A DNA stretch of 64,000 nucleotides, from assembly GCF_009870125.1 (NCBI RefSeq), contig NC_046680.1, positions 5,456,001-5,520,000 on the forward strand, in the 5' to 3' direction. This stretch comes from Drosophila pseudoobscura (taxonomy: Eukaryota; Arthropoda; Insecta; Diptera; Drosophilidae). The position numbers were made by a program, and so were the translations under genes. The notes below the pieces were generated by a model. The model saw only the letters and a program-made list of their open reading frames with translations, had not been told where the DNA came from and did no database searches. Shown one piece after another: positions 43,666 through 55,529 of the stretch. How positions within the stretch are numbered: the first letter of the stretch is position 1; each line of letters opens with the position of its first letter.

Positions 43666-46600
43666 TAGTTTAGTTTAGTTTTATTTAGTTTAGGAACCAC
43701 GGCTTGGATGATGTTGAGGGGAAAAGCGAGCAGTAACCTCGGTGCTTGACGCTAAAAGTCTGTAAGGTTCCATTTAACCACTGTGTATTTCCCTAGTCTG
43801 TGGGCTTCTTTGGCTGCTGCGTCAACTGAAGTGTTCTGATGGATGTTAGCGTGTCCGGGAATGTAGTGAACATCTACATTTCTTAGATGTTGATTTTGTT
43901 GAACCTTTTCTCTGATTTTTTAGGCGATAAAGGTTTCCTGAATATTCTTCGCCAGAATGAGAGCCCCGTTTCTGCTGTCTTTTAGGAGCCCGAGACGAGG
44001 AAAATTGTACGAAATACCATGGTCTAATGCCTTCTCGATAACAAGCAGCTCGGCGGACAAAGAGGAAAGGATTTTGTGCGTGTAATAATTATCAAAAAAA
44101 CCTGTTCTATGGTGCAGGAAAGCGGCGCTGGAATGTCCTGCTGCGACTGACCCGTCCGTGTAATAGATTTCAAAGCCTCCCTTTGCCAGTTGATCCTTCT
44201 TTTCGCCGTGGAGCAACATGATACCTGCTTGGTCTAAAGCGTGCTTGTTAGCCGCAGAACCCCTGAAAAAATGTCAGCTCTATCTATTATGCTGGCCAAC
44301 TCCCGATATGCCTTAACGTATCCCGTGTTTCATTCCCTATTTGCTGCCATGTGATATAAGATAGGAACGGGAGTGCAGATTATCAGACCTAGCGACTTTC
44401 TGAGGTGATGGCCAAGGCAGATTTAGACAGATTGCAGAATGACGAGCACGCGTACTGTACCCAACTTCTGACGAAGGCCTTGTAAAATATAAGCCCTCTG
44501 TTAGGGCTATTACCTTAGTGGTACAGTTTCTGTTCGGCTCCGAGATGGCCAGATCAATGTGACCAGAGGCTGAGTTGTTTGCTGAAATAGTCCTGCCTAG
44601 GTATTTGATCTGCTCTACTTTTCTGATCTCAACTCATTGAAGTGAGATATCTAGCGCAGTTCTACGATTGGTGAAGTAAATCACTTAAGATTTCACCGGA
44701 TTGAATGACAGATTTAGCCTATTGCTTTTTCCTTCGATTTTATCTATACTGTCTTCCAGCACACGTTTCGCAATGGACACATCTTTGTGAAAACAAACAA
44801 TGATAAAGTCATCAGAATACTGAAACAGGAAGCAGTTATGACTGTTAATATCATGTTGTTTGGCTGTGTAAAGGTTGAAAAGGGTTGTGCTAAGACAGCT
44901 ACCCTGGCTAACACCTCTGTTCAACTCTACCTCGCTTTTGCCCTTTATGAGTATTCGTCTGTGATCCAAGCCGTGAGGCTTGGATTGGACCGCATATCCC
45001 TCATCCTGTTCTCGAATGTGTCCACTCTTACGCAGTCAAACGATCTTTATAGATCTAGACCAGCTGCGACAACCAGACATCCCCTCGCTTTCAGTGCCAG
45101 AAACTTGTTGATAAGGTCGTTGATGCACTGCGCCGTGGACCTGTTTCTCCTGAAGGCATAGGACCTGACAGGCAGCAGGTCACAGTTTGCTATGTGCTCG
45201 TCCAACTTCAACTTTATCAACCCCTATATGGATTTAAAAAGCGTGTTAACCAAACAAATGGGTCTGCAGTTTTGGAAGGAGGTAGGGTCTGCATTCGTCT
45301 TGGGGATGGGGACCACCTTTATCCTGCGCCAGACTTCAGTGATGACGCCATACCTTATTTATAATTAAAATTAAAACGAGGGGGAACGTTGTGAGTTGCT
45401 GAGGACACCGCAACTCTACAGTTATACCCGATACTAAGTCAGTATGGCTCTCCTCCAGCAGACGGCGCTAATATTAAACGACACGACAAAGAGTGCGTGC
45501 GAGAGAGACAGAAAATCAGTCTGAGCGTGACGTCGGGCGCTGCGTAGCCACTGCAAATTGATTTGTTCCTGTTGGCTATAAAAATGATCTGATCTGATCC
45601 AGATTCAGCAATCTGATAGATATGATCATTATCTATGATTCTGCGTTTTTAGTTTTCTTGTATCCTCAATATTATGGATGCAACAGTTTTTCGTCCTTTG
45701 TGGGGGCGGAAGGGGGTGGGGCGAAATTCTGAGATATACGTTTTATAGTGAGATCTAACAGGAGTACGGACACTAAATTTGGTTACTCTAGCCTTAATAC
45801 TCTCTGAGATTTGTGAATATCCCCAGATTTGCATCCTTTGCGGGGGCGGAAGGGGGTGTGGCGAAATTTTGAAACAAACTCGTCTCGGTCCGATATATTA
45901 GGAGTGTGGATACCAAATTTGGTTGCTCTAGCTTTTATAGTCTCTGAGATCTAGGCGCTAATGTTTTACTCTAAGCAAAGGCGCCTATGCTACGTGTGTG
46001 TTAGAGAGAGACAGGGCGAGAAAAAATGAAATTGTTTTCTTGATGCTGGCTATAATAATAATACGATCCAATTCAGATTCTGCAGTCTAAAAGATATGGT
46101 CATTCTCTACGATTCTGCGTTTTTGGTTTTCTCATATCTTTAAAAATGTAGATGCCACAGATTTTCGTCCTTTGTGGGGGCGGAAGTGGGCGGGGCAAAG
46201 TTTTGAAATATTTTTGTAGCAGTGACATATCACAGAAGTCTGGATCCAAAACATCGTTGCTCTAGCTCTTATAGTCTCTGAGCACTAGGCGCTGAAGGGG
46301 ACGGACAGACGGACGGACGGACAGACAGACAGGGCTCAATCGACTCGGCTATTGATGCTGATCAAGAATATATATACTTTATAGGGTCGGAAACGATTCC
46401 TTCTGGACGTTACACACATCCACTTTTACCACAAATCTAATATACCCCAATTCTCATTTTGAGTATCGGGTATAAAAATGTCTTGTTTTTTCCCAATCGG
46501 GAGCTTATGAAGCAACCTGAAAGAGATGCCAACAGGGCCTCTAGCCGAATTAGGGTTGCTCTTGAGGTTTAATGTTTTTATTCCTAAAATTTCCAAGTCG

Positions 46601-47990
46601 TTCTTTTTTTTTAAATGATGAATTGAATGTTAATCCTAATGTAGATGCCTACCCCGCCGTAGCCGTCCTCTCTGGGCTTGCAGAAAAAGTTATAATCCAA
46701 ATAGCTGCAGTCCGCGTTGTTCAGCAAACAGATCTCTGAGAAAATGGCCATACCTTTTGCGTTGTTTTCTAGGAACATTGAGAGGAGCTGTTTGTTGTTG
46801 TTGTGTGTCAGACTTTGAATATTTAGCTGAAGAATCTTCATTGTTGGATGTTTTGAGAGCCCACTGCCATCCCTTGGGCAATCTGACGCCTATCTAGTTC
46901 TGCGTTGGAAGCATTGACAAATTCTCCTATTTCCTTAATAAAATTATTCGCTAAAGAATCCCCTTTAATGATATTGTTTGGATCAATCAGGAACGCTGTG
47001 AGTTTGGCTCCTAGTGCGTTTAGCTTATCCTGGGCCAGAGAAGATGCCACCGATGAAGATCTCACAAATTTTTCGCTCAATTGGACGTATTCTGAATTTA
47101 TTGAGTTCTTCCACTCTGCCATGTTGGCTGCTGCCTTGGCCGCCTCTGCATTCCGGGCGGCAACCCTATTGGATTTGGTCACCTCCGCAGAAGACGTGAC
47201 AGAATTAATTTCCCTGGCGGACTCTGAACTGTTATTTAGAAGGTCAGGGGAGCGGTTAAATTGCCAAACAGGTCTGGGAAATTCCCCTTGACCACAGCTC
47301 TAGTTAGGTTTTCTAGTGTCATACACTTTTGTATGGCTTTTTTCCTGGCCTCGCACTTGCAGTTTGCACAGACCAGACCTGAACAGATAATATCCTTGTT
47401 GTGATCTTGTCCGCATTTTAAAAATTTCGCTCCACTCGTGCAATGTTGCGCCAGATGTCCAAACCTAAAGCACCTGAAACATTGATTAAACTGAACAAAA
47501 GGTATCACTTCTACTTTAGAATATAGCAACTTGATTTTAGTTGGTAACTGCTCTCCTCTGAACCAGAGTTTCACCCAGCCTGTAGTTACACGTTACCCGA
47601 TGCTCTGTCTCTTTGCGTAATCCGAACTATCTCCTCAATTGGGATGTCCGAGGTTACAAACTCTGCTAGGGGATCCCAAAAATTAGTCCTGCTTTTTGGA
47701 CGAAGTGCCTAACGATGATTTTACAATTATTATCGCTTTTTGTACTCCGCATCAGTTTTCTCTCTCTCTTTCGTCGTAGAAATGTTTGTCGACACGTTAG
47801 TCGACAAGTGCGGTTTCTTGCTCAGCAGTTTATAAGCCAAAAGAAGCCGTTTTTCCCGCCATTTTTACTCCTACCGGTATGGCGGATCTAGCTTCTCCTT
47901 CCATTTTTTCTGCGTTTCGTTGCGAATTTTAACTCCCGTCAGAGTTCCTAGAGCCATTTTATGAGCTTTTCCGGATCGCCATGCGGTAGT
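43666..47990 (-). mobile_element. I-clade LINE, broken and with a Helitron inserted
   Basis: Reading the minus strand: ORF1 starts near 47957 (MALGTLTGVKIRNETQKKW), a zinc knuckle lies at about 47480 (CFRCFRFGHLAQHC), and the last part of ORF1 (47182-46838) ends with TGA overlapping the ORF2 ATG (ATGA at about 46838-46841). ORF2 starts with an APE endonuclease (MKILQLNIQSLTHNNNKQLL, then PREDGYGGVGIY). The reverse transcriptase runs from 45360 to 44685 with FQNCRPICLVNTLFK, SQGSCLSTTLFNLYTA and the YSDD active site. RNase H (YYTDGSVAAGHSSAAFLHHR) is at about 44170. The 3' end has a TAAACTAAA-type tail at 43666-43693. Several stops and frameshifts and loss of most of the endonuclease-RT linker make it inactive. 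A DINE-like element (45372-46477) splits it. Confidence 0.85.
45372..46477 (+). mobile_element. DINE-1/INE-1-like Helitron nested in the LINE
   Basis: Ends CGAGGGGGAACGTTGTGAG and GAGTATCGGGTATAAAAATG, with terminal hairpin GAGTTGC ... GCAACTC. It aligns along its length with 10547-11650 with only scattered differences. It has the same three internal GGGGGCGGA blocks (about 45.70, 45.84 and 46.18 kb). LINE reverse-transcriptase sequence stops on its left and endonuclease-side sequence resumes on its right, so it arrived after the LINE. Confidence 0.85.
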
Positions 47991-48282
47991 TGACTAAAAC
48001 ATTAAGCGAATTTCTTGAAATATAGTAATTCTTTTGCTTCCGCAAACAATTTTAGGTACGCGCCATACCAGTGTTGAACAACGTATCGTATCTTAACTTA
48101 CTCAATAGCACAATTCTATATCGATGCAGGAATAAAATATCGTGGCAAAGTATCGATTCAATAACGAAACAGCTGTTCCCACCCACTCTGTTAGGATTAA
48201 GAATTGATTGCACGTCAGCTGTTATTACAATTGTTGATTTTACGCTAAATCAGCAGCCGACGAATATGCTCGCCACATAGCA

Positions 48283-49302
48283 ATGAACTTGAGCCCTGAA
48301 TCCTCTGATTGCAATCAATTTATTAAAAGCAAACTTTACCGGACCAGCGGAAAATGTGGTGGGAATCATTGCACTCTATTTGAAGTGGTCGAATAAATAA
48401 TTCTATTCTGCCTTATTCTTTCATTAGCGATATATGCGCGCCAATCGGAGGTATATGTCCAGGTGAAGCCGACTCCAACACCTCGAGTCAGTGCACCAGC
48501 ACCAGCCATGGCGGAGACTAACAACAACATAACCCACATTCGGCATGACATTTGGTTCCACATAGCCATGCATATAGATCCGGAGGACGTGCAGACATTC
48601 GCCCTGATATGCAAACAGACTGCCGGGCTTGTGAGTTCACGAGCATTCTGGCGGAACCTGTATAAACGGTGCTGCGCGGGCGAGACGTTGGGCTGGAACC
48701 TTGGCTTGCCGGCCCAGTTGCAGATGGAGCACATACGTGGCTGTGATACAAATACTTTGCGATCGCTTGTCATTAAGGCGCTCTTTTACTGCCACAGACC
48801 CTTGAAAGTGCGACTAGACCAGGGATACAATCTCGACTGGCTGGTGCATCGTACCTTTGTCTCATGCTGGCAAAAACAATATCAATGCCTGTGGATAATG
48901 TGTTATAAGCTGTGGAATAAGCAGCCTGCAGGAGTAAACGTTGAAGAGGCGGAGGCCCCGGCCATCGAAGTGGTAAACGATTGGGAGTCTCTGGCAGAAG
49001 AGGACGAAGCGCAGCTTCCACCAGCTATTGGCAATCCAAACGAAGGAGTGGTGCTACTGGTGGTGCTATGCCGCCAGTTTGTGCCTACACCTACGCGATT
49101 GGCCTATAGTCAACAGCAGGCGCGGTTTCGCCTTAGAGCCACCCGGGAGCTGCTCTGCACAGATATGCGGGCGAAGAACTTGGAGCTAGACTTCGCCGAG
49201 GAGAGCTGCAGCGCAGCGACTGTCACTGTAAAGTACGCGCGCATAGAAAAGTACAAAGTATTGCCATGGTGGCATCCAGACTTCCAGAGATTTGTCAAAT
49301 AA
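48283..49302 (+). CDS. TMEM183 / F-box-like protein
   Basis: Two exons (48283-48358 and 48428-49302) give 316 residues; the second alone is open from 48463. The F-box-like block is DIWFHIAMHIDPEDVQTFAL then ICKQTAGLVSSRAFWRNLYK. Mid-protein IRGCDTNTLRSLVIKALFYC matches TMEM183, and the C-terminus LPWWHPDFQRFVK matches the WWHP ending of human TMEM183. The hydrophobic stretch GVVLLVVLCRQFVPTP is weak as a TM segment. The first exon (MNLSPESSDCNQFIKSKLYR) is inferred from splice phase only. Confidence 0.8.
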
Positions 49303-49823
49303 ACGCCTAGTTACACTTGCTTATTACACTGGCTTCATTATCATCAGAAGAGCAAGTTGATTTTTATCTTTCTGAAGGCACTGACAGTGTTGTGTTAGGT
49401 GCTCCTTATCTACAGTGCTACTGGGCCTGGGCGGGCAGTAGCATGTGTTCAAAGATGTCGACGGAAACAAGCTTGTAAACAAGAGATGTTGCATTTAGCA
49501 TTTTATTTAAACGCACACGGGAGTCATTAGTGAATCATTATTGCGGGAAATCACATTTGCATACTTAAGAAAAATCCATAAGAGTGTCTGAATAGTCGTT
49601 ATAAAAAAGCGAATGTTATCATTATGGTTACGGGACTAAAACTGGAGGAAGCGTGCTCATACATATATACACTTTGAACTTAAACATAATTGTGTGTGCT
49701 CCTAATAAAATCATTGAAGAGGTGGTCATTGTGTAAGTTTCGGTATATGGTGCTCGGTGTTTCTGTGTCATTACTTAAATTAGTGGAAGCAGCCTAGATT
49801 GGTTCTCTCCGGCCTATCTACAT
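49303..49823. other. Convergent 3' ends of the TMEM183 gene and Qsox
   Basis: Expected to hold both 3' UTRs. No other feature seen. Confidence 0.4.
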
Positions 49824-52629
49824 CTACACCTTGCCAAGCAGGTCGTGTCCGTACGGCTTCTTGCGATAGCCCTTGAAGGCGAACAACTTGAATGCCACGA
49901 CCATCATCACAATGCAAAAGGCGTAAAGAAGCATGCCCATCCTCATGTCAATGTCGCTGAATACATTCGATATTTGACGCTTTTGTCTCATTTTCTCCGC
50001 CGTCGCATGCAGCAGATCCTCCTGTTGCACGCCGTATCTGCTTACAAACTGTGGATTGTTAATGTTTTTGAGGAAGCTCAGAACTGCATCCTTGTTCCAG
50101 TTGATTTCTATGTTGTCCGACGTGGAGCCTGGCGTGCGGTAGCACTGACTGCAGCTTTTCTCGCTGGGAAACTGTATCTTTGGAAACTGAGGATCCTCTG
50201 TGTCATCGCCGGCCAGGCGCTGGTTCACCTCGTTGTGCGCTGCCCACAGCCATAGTACAGCTTCCTCCTTGTTCGGCACGCTCCATATCTTCCGTCTTGA
50301 GGCCATTGCCTGCACAACAGATATAAAACATGTTATCCAATAGGTGTATATGTATGTATATGTACGTCACAAAAGCGCAGCTGTTGGCACAGTTGGGGAA
50401 GAGAGGCCCACTTATGAATGTATGCACGTACATTCCAAGTAAATAAACGTTGCATTGACTACTGTTTAGTTAACGTAAACGAGATGTTGACAAGAAAAGC
50501 TACATAGCTGCGGCGACAGAATATTGTGATACACTTCCACCGATACACCAAACAGACAGACGGATATGGGGATATCGACATGGTTGTTAATCCTGATACA
50601 TATGTATATCCTTTATGTGGTCCCTTTTCGAGTATCAAAACAAACACATTTGTTTGATTCGGTTTTGCAATGATTTTTCTAACTGCGAAATGGGGAAGTT
50701 TTTTGCGGAGAGTAATAGCACTCTCTGTAGTAGATGATATTGTATAGAAACCGGTTTTCCCTATGCATCGATTGTTGTGGTGACTAAGCGTAGATAAGAT
50801 AGACGTCGGAATTATACAACAGAATCCAAAAAATATCCGTGATTATTTAATTAGTAAATGGATTGAAGAATACGCCACTTCCTAGCCGAGCTGATGCCGG
50901 AGTTGCTGATCCATAAACTTAATTATTTGAATGACGCTGCAATTAACAAACACCAATACCTATAACAGTAGCGTAGCCAACAAAGGTTAAAAAATACTTT
51001 CTAAAAAAAAAAAAAAAATTCCGTATGGAAAAACCCTATTGTCAGCGCGTCAATCTTCTGCCGTGTAATCAATTACTCTACCCCCCTAGACCTGCCTCTC
51101 TGCTTGTCCCTGATCTCATAGGAAGAGATTTGACTCAATCAGCGATATAGTGGTCATTAGCACGTACACTTGATCGCTTAGAGGTGCGGGTGACTCACCT
51201 GGAAATGATCAGCACATTCGGAGCAGCCAAAGAAGTTCTTGATGTAGCCGTGCATGGCCTGCAACACTTCGAGGGGATCCTGCGAGTCCTCGTTCTCGGC
51301 CGCCTGCACTGTCATGAAATGGAACAAGGTCCATAGAGAGCAGCTGAAGCCCCGCAGATGTGGACTGGAGCCAGTGCACCCGACGAAATGCGTGGAGGAG
51401 TAGATAGGACCCAGTTGCCCCTCGAGTCGCTGCAGTTCTTGCTCGAACTGTTTGCCTGTCAGCTCTTGATTAAACTGCACCACATAGTCCTTGAGCTTAG
51501 ACAGCAGCTGGTGTCCATTGAATCCCAAAGGATTGTAGCGTTGCAGCACGCCCAAGAAACGTTGGAGGGCAAGAAGACGTTCACCTCCGATCTCGTTAAC
51601 CTTGGGCACCTCGTTGTGCAGTACTGTACGGATGGCCTGCTCGAGATCTGCCTGATAAACGAAATGCTTGTGGCGATGAACTTCCTCGAGGATTGCATTA
51701 TGCTCAGCCTTTTCTCCAATAGCTGCAACCGGAGCATGCTGGATCTCAGCCTTCTCAGGCCTCGGTGTTATGTTCTTCTTGCGCAGTGCAGTCTGAATGG
51801 TCTCGGAAAATGCTGGACCAGTTTGTTCCGCCGGTGTGTAGGGTGTGATCTCACCCTTGCGATCCACAATTGACAATTGGTGACTGGTGGGATCAATTTT
51901 AAATTTAGAAGCCGCCGCCAGATCGCTCACACGGCGCACCTGCAGAGAGGGCCACTGTAGAAGGAACAGTGCCGTTTCAATGCCCACGGTGGAGTTCTCT
52001 GGCTCGTAGACAAGTGCCACAAACTCGCGTTGGCTACTCAGTCCCTCGAAGATGGTGGAGCTTGAGTCGTTTTCCGTGACATAATGGAAATTTGGCCAGT
52101 AGGTGTTGTTGTTGCTGCTTGTTAGATTATCGGCGACCAGTATGCTCGCCAACAAGCCACGAATCTCGGCTGGATCCTGCGACTTGAGATCCTGTCCGTA
52201 GTTCTTGGCACTCGGCTGGAAACCCGGACCCATGTAGCGAAGCGTGGGATAACCCATGACCTCGTAGGTCCGACAGATACCATTGTTCTCCTCTGCCGCA
52301 CAGTCAATGGCACCGACTATGACCACATCCTGCCAGGAATGCAACTGCTCGGCCACCTGCTTGTAGATGGGAGCAAAGCGCCTACAGTGCCCGCAATAGG
52401 TGTTGTAGAATTCCACCAGAGAGCCGTGATTCTGCTCCAAGACGGACTCGTTGAAGTTTCCCACACTCAGCTGGACAACCTTGTCATTTTCGTCGTATAA
52501 ACCCAGTTGCTCGTCGGTGGGCGCCGACTGCTGCTTCAGAAGTGCCTCGTATCGCTGCAGCGGGACGCCAGCGGTCGCCGTCTCCAACAACAGAATAACT
52601 GTTAAAATTGCCACCTGCGCACCAGACAT
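49824..52629 (-). CDS. Qsox1: Quiescin sulfhydryl oxidase
   Basis: Secretory-pathway enzyme making disulfides with FAD and O2. Two exons (51199-52629 and 49824-50309) give 638 residues. A signal peptide (MSGAQVAILTVILLLETATA) precedes the thioredoxin domain with NTYCGHCRRFAPIYKQVAEQ. The helix-rich linker precedes the ERV/ALR domain with its FAD-site C-x-x-C (FGCSECADHF), AVLWLWAAHNEVNQRLAGDD and the third Cys pair (KSCSQCY). A C-terminal TM helix (MRMGMLLYAFCIVMMVVAFK) ends it, as in animal QSOX. Four Qsox paralogues exist in melanogaster; I chose Qsox1 because the next gene looks like its neighbour CG4676. The intron (50310-51198) is 889 bp, long for this region. Confidence 0.9.
50310..51198 (-). 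other. Long Qsox intron
   Basis: Holds AT-rich sequence, a poly-A run at about 51003-51017 and small open frames without recognisable domains. The size suggests an old insertion, but I can assign none. Confidence 0.4.
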
Positions 52630-52744
52630 TTTCCGGAGTGGGAGTGTGAGGGGGGATTCGTGTGCACTGCTTCACAGTATACTATGGAGCGCGACCGATA
52701 CGATACTGCATATTGCAACAACAATATAGCGTTATGATGAAAAA

Positions 52745-53330
52745 CCGAACTTAGCCCACTTAAGCCCCCTAAGGTAAATGGCGGAAAATATTAACGATTG
52801 TGAATTCTTTTTGTAGATTCATGACATCTTTCCTCTAAACTTAAAAAAAAAAACACTGTATCTTTCACCTGAACTGCGCTAAAATCCAATTTGCATTATT
52901 TTCGGTGGAAAATTGAAACAGCCCCTTGGTCTACAATGGGCTAATCGTTCTCCGTTAAGGATTGGAAACAATTTTGATATTCCGTCGAATATTACTAGCT
53001 AGATAGAACCCTTAGTTCTGCCCACATATTTTTATACGATTGATGAATCATTTTTCTACTTAACTGGCTTATTTTTAATACTTGCTTTTATTGTATTTTG
53101 CGTAAAAAAGATTATGGCGAAATCATAAGAAGTCAAACAAAAATAGCTCTTAGCAAAAATGGGGAAATAAAAAAAAACAAAGAGGATAGTCGTTCATATT
53201 GCTATAGTTTTCTATTCCGTCGAATATTACTAGCTAAAAAGCACGCCCAGCTATGCCCACTTAATTTTACCCGATCGATTAATGAATTTATTTCCTTCTT
53301 GACTGGGACCCTAACACCCTGTTTACACTA
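52745..53330 (+). repeat. Dispersed repeat, copy D
   Basis: Starts about 115 bp upstream of the Qsox ATG with AACTTAGCCCACTTAAGCCC and follows the copy B order: GGTAAATGGCGGAAAATATT, ATTAACGATTGTGAATTC, CTTTCACCTGAACTG, CCCCTTGG, GTTCTCCGTTAAGGATTGG. Then TTCCGTCGAATATTACTAG at about 52981 and again at about 53215, each followed by a GCCCA(C)-type block. The second block is only about 235 bp on, shorter than the period in copy B. No coding. Confidence 0.75.
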
Positions 53331-53944
53331 GGGTTTTACAATTGCGTTATTGGCTTAGCTACTAAGAATATATATATAGAGAGAGAGAGAGACAGCAAAA
53401 AACACTCTAAAGATAAAAATATGGCTAAGGAAAAGAGTAAATACAAATTTTAACGAACTTTGGGTCACTCTCGCTGCGTTATTACGCCTTGCGTTACGAA
53501 AACAGCTGGTTTGTTATTTAAGACATTATGGAAAGCAATATTAACAAATTATGGAAAATATTGAAAAAAGGATGTGAGTTCTTCCTACCCATGAAAACAC
53601 TCATACAGTGGAATTGTGTTAATTTCGATTTAAACAGAAAACGCGCGGCAGTGTAACTGAGTTAAAACTAGCTAGAACTCGAACTAGTTTTTGTTCATCA
53701 TCTAGTTCACTGATGCTCCATTAATCAAAATTAGTAACTGCCAGTGCGGAAAGTCATTTAGTTGTTAGTTTACATTTTAGTTTAATTTTGAAGTGTCAAG
53801 TGTCATTGTCAGCCGAAACTATATGTCTCTGTCAACTCCCATTCTATTTAGAGCAGTGAAACGAACTAGTATAGATGAACCTGCTTATTGGTTCATCACT
53901 TAGTTGTCAAAACAATCCGTGGGGGCGAAAATAACGGGAATGAA
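53331..53944. other. Upstream region of the DHHC gene
   Basis: Contains a short (GA)n run (53378-53393) and otherwise AT-rich sequence. The 5' UTR of the DHHC gene is probably at 53850-53944. No second gene seen. Confidence 0.4.
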
Positions 53945-54849
53945 ATGATTTTGCGTTCATGGGACAAGGTTCGACCGCGATGCTTCGCTGATTTGTCGTG
54001 CTTACTACTGTTGGTGGTGTTTATCCCCGTCACATATGTCTTCCATATGACTCTTGTGCTGCCGGAGTTGTTTGGAGTCGGCAGCTTCTGGTACACGGTG
54101 ATTTGGGTGGCCGCTCAGTTTCTGATATTTAACATCACCGCGAATTTACTGGCCTGCATGCTGGTGGACACCACAATTAGAAGTAAGTACAATCTTGCTG
54201 CTAAAATTGCGATTTCAAAGTTTGCCTTTTAGTGGAGCTTCTGAAGCCGCCTCTGGATCCCGATCTGCGAGCCCGTTGGCATATGTGTAACGAGTGCCAG
54301 GCGCTAGTGCCACCCCGGTCCTGGCACTGTGAGGTCTGTAACGTGTGTGTGTTAAAGCGGGACCATCATTGCCGCTTTACCTGCTGTTGCATTGGACATC
54401 ACAATTACCGCTATTTCGTCTACTTTCTACTGTATCTGATGATTGGGTCCTTCGTTGCGGGCATCCTGGGTGGCATCTATCTGTGGAATGTCCACTTCGA
54501 CTTCTTTTATAGGCCATTCACCCTGATCACAGTGTTTGTGCCCGCTGTGAGCCTCACTCTGAGCCCTAGCTGGGAAAGCTTTTATTTACTTACATACCTA
54601 CTCACTTGGCTGGCCTTCAGTATATCCACTAGTCTACTACTAGTCTACCACTGGCCTATATTAAAATTGGGTTCGGTGGCAAAGGAACGCCGCAGTCGCA
54701 ACTACGACCTCGGGCTGCGGGCTAACATGGAAATGATTTTCGGCAGGCGCATGTACTTGACGTGGTTATCACCGTTTGTGCACAGCGAGCTGCCTCACGA
54801 TGGCATCAACTGGGAGCCGGTTCTCACACATCTAACGAAAGATGATTAA
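53945..54849 (+). CDS. DHHC palmitoyltransferase
   Basis: Two exons (53945-54182 and 54233-54849) give 284 residues. Two N-terminal TM helices (FADLSCLLLLVVFIPVTYVF and WYTVIWVAAQFLIFNITANL) precede the Cys-rich domain HMCNECQALVPPRSWHCEVC then NVCVLKRDHHCRFTCCCIGH. The DHHC signature is intact, but the usual DHHCPWVNNCVG continues here as DHHCRFTCCCIG. Two more TM helices follow (FLLYLMIGSFVAGILGGIYL and YLLTYLLTWLAFSISTSLLL). The C-terminal half lacks long cytosolic tails. The melanogaster counterpart is probably CG4676; substrates are unknown to me. Confidence 0.9.
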
Positions 54850-55014
54850 CACTGTCAATCCTCACTAGTCAGCACTCGAATAGTTTGATCTCAATTATAT
54901 CAATATTATAGTATTAATTTAGCACATACCAAGGCATTTTCTTAACAATCGTGTTTGTAACAATCAATTACAAACGAATCTTTACAATAAAGTTTACTAC
55001 TTCTCAAAGGATCT

Positions 55015-55290
55015 TTCGTCGACCAGGAACTTCAGCCTATGCGACTCCATATTCACATCCTCCACAGACGCTTGCACTGCGATCGAGGCGGTTGTGCCGG
55101 AAATACGATGGGAATCGTAGTTGTTACCGGTCTAATGCACTGCAGAATTGCATTAAAAGTGCCCAAATTGGAGCGTAGTTTCTGCTCCGACATATGCGGC
55201 AGCAGCTCTGTGCACAGTTGCCATCTCTGCTCGGCATTGTCCTTCAGAAAGCTGATGATTTTTATAGCCAAATCGAAACATTTATATATG
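55015..55290 (-). pseudogene. Fragment of a PPR protein, possibly PTCD3/mRpS39
   Basis: The minus strand reads ISFLKDNAEQRWQLCTELLP then HMSEQKLRSNLGTFNAILQC, after which the sense switches frame and continues GNNYDSHRISGTTASIAVQA to a stop. The TFNAIL and GNYD... layout is that of a pentatricopeptide motif as in PTCD3 (mitochondrial ribosomal mS39). Only about 90 residues exist and one frameshift separates the halves, so I take it as a dead fragment. In melanogaster I recall an mRpS39 gene (CG4679) near CG4676, which would fit a neighbour's remnant or partial duplicate. The match is from memory. Confidence 0.45.
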
Positions 55291-55529
55291 GTTTTAAAAA
55301 TTGCAATGGAAAATCTCTTAAGACAGCAGTAAGCTGAAAAGAACTTCCTGAGACAATATCTCATCAGATGGATATGGCTGACATATATCGACTAGTCTAT
55401 TGATACTAATTTAAAATATGGGTACATAGTACATTAATAGTCATACTTTATGGGACCGGCAACGCGATCTTTTTTGTTAATTTTTAAATCCACAGTCGAG
55501 AGAATACATTTACAAAGCAACCAAAACAC

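Noticed and set aside
44787-45161. 124-codon plus-strand frame
   Set aside because: Antisense of the LINE reverse transcriptase on the minus strand.
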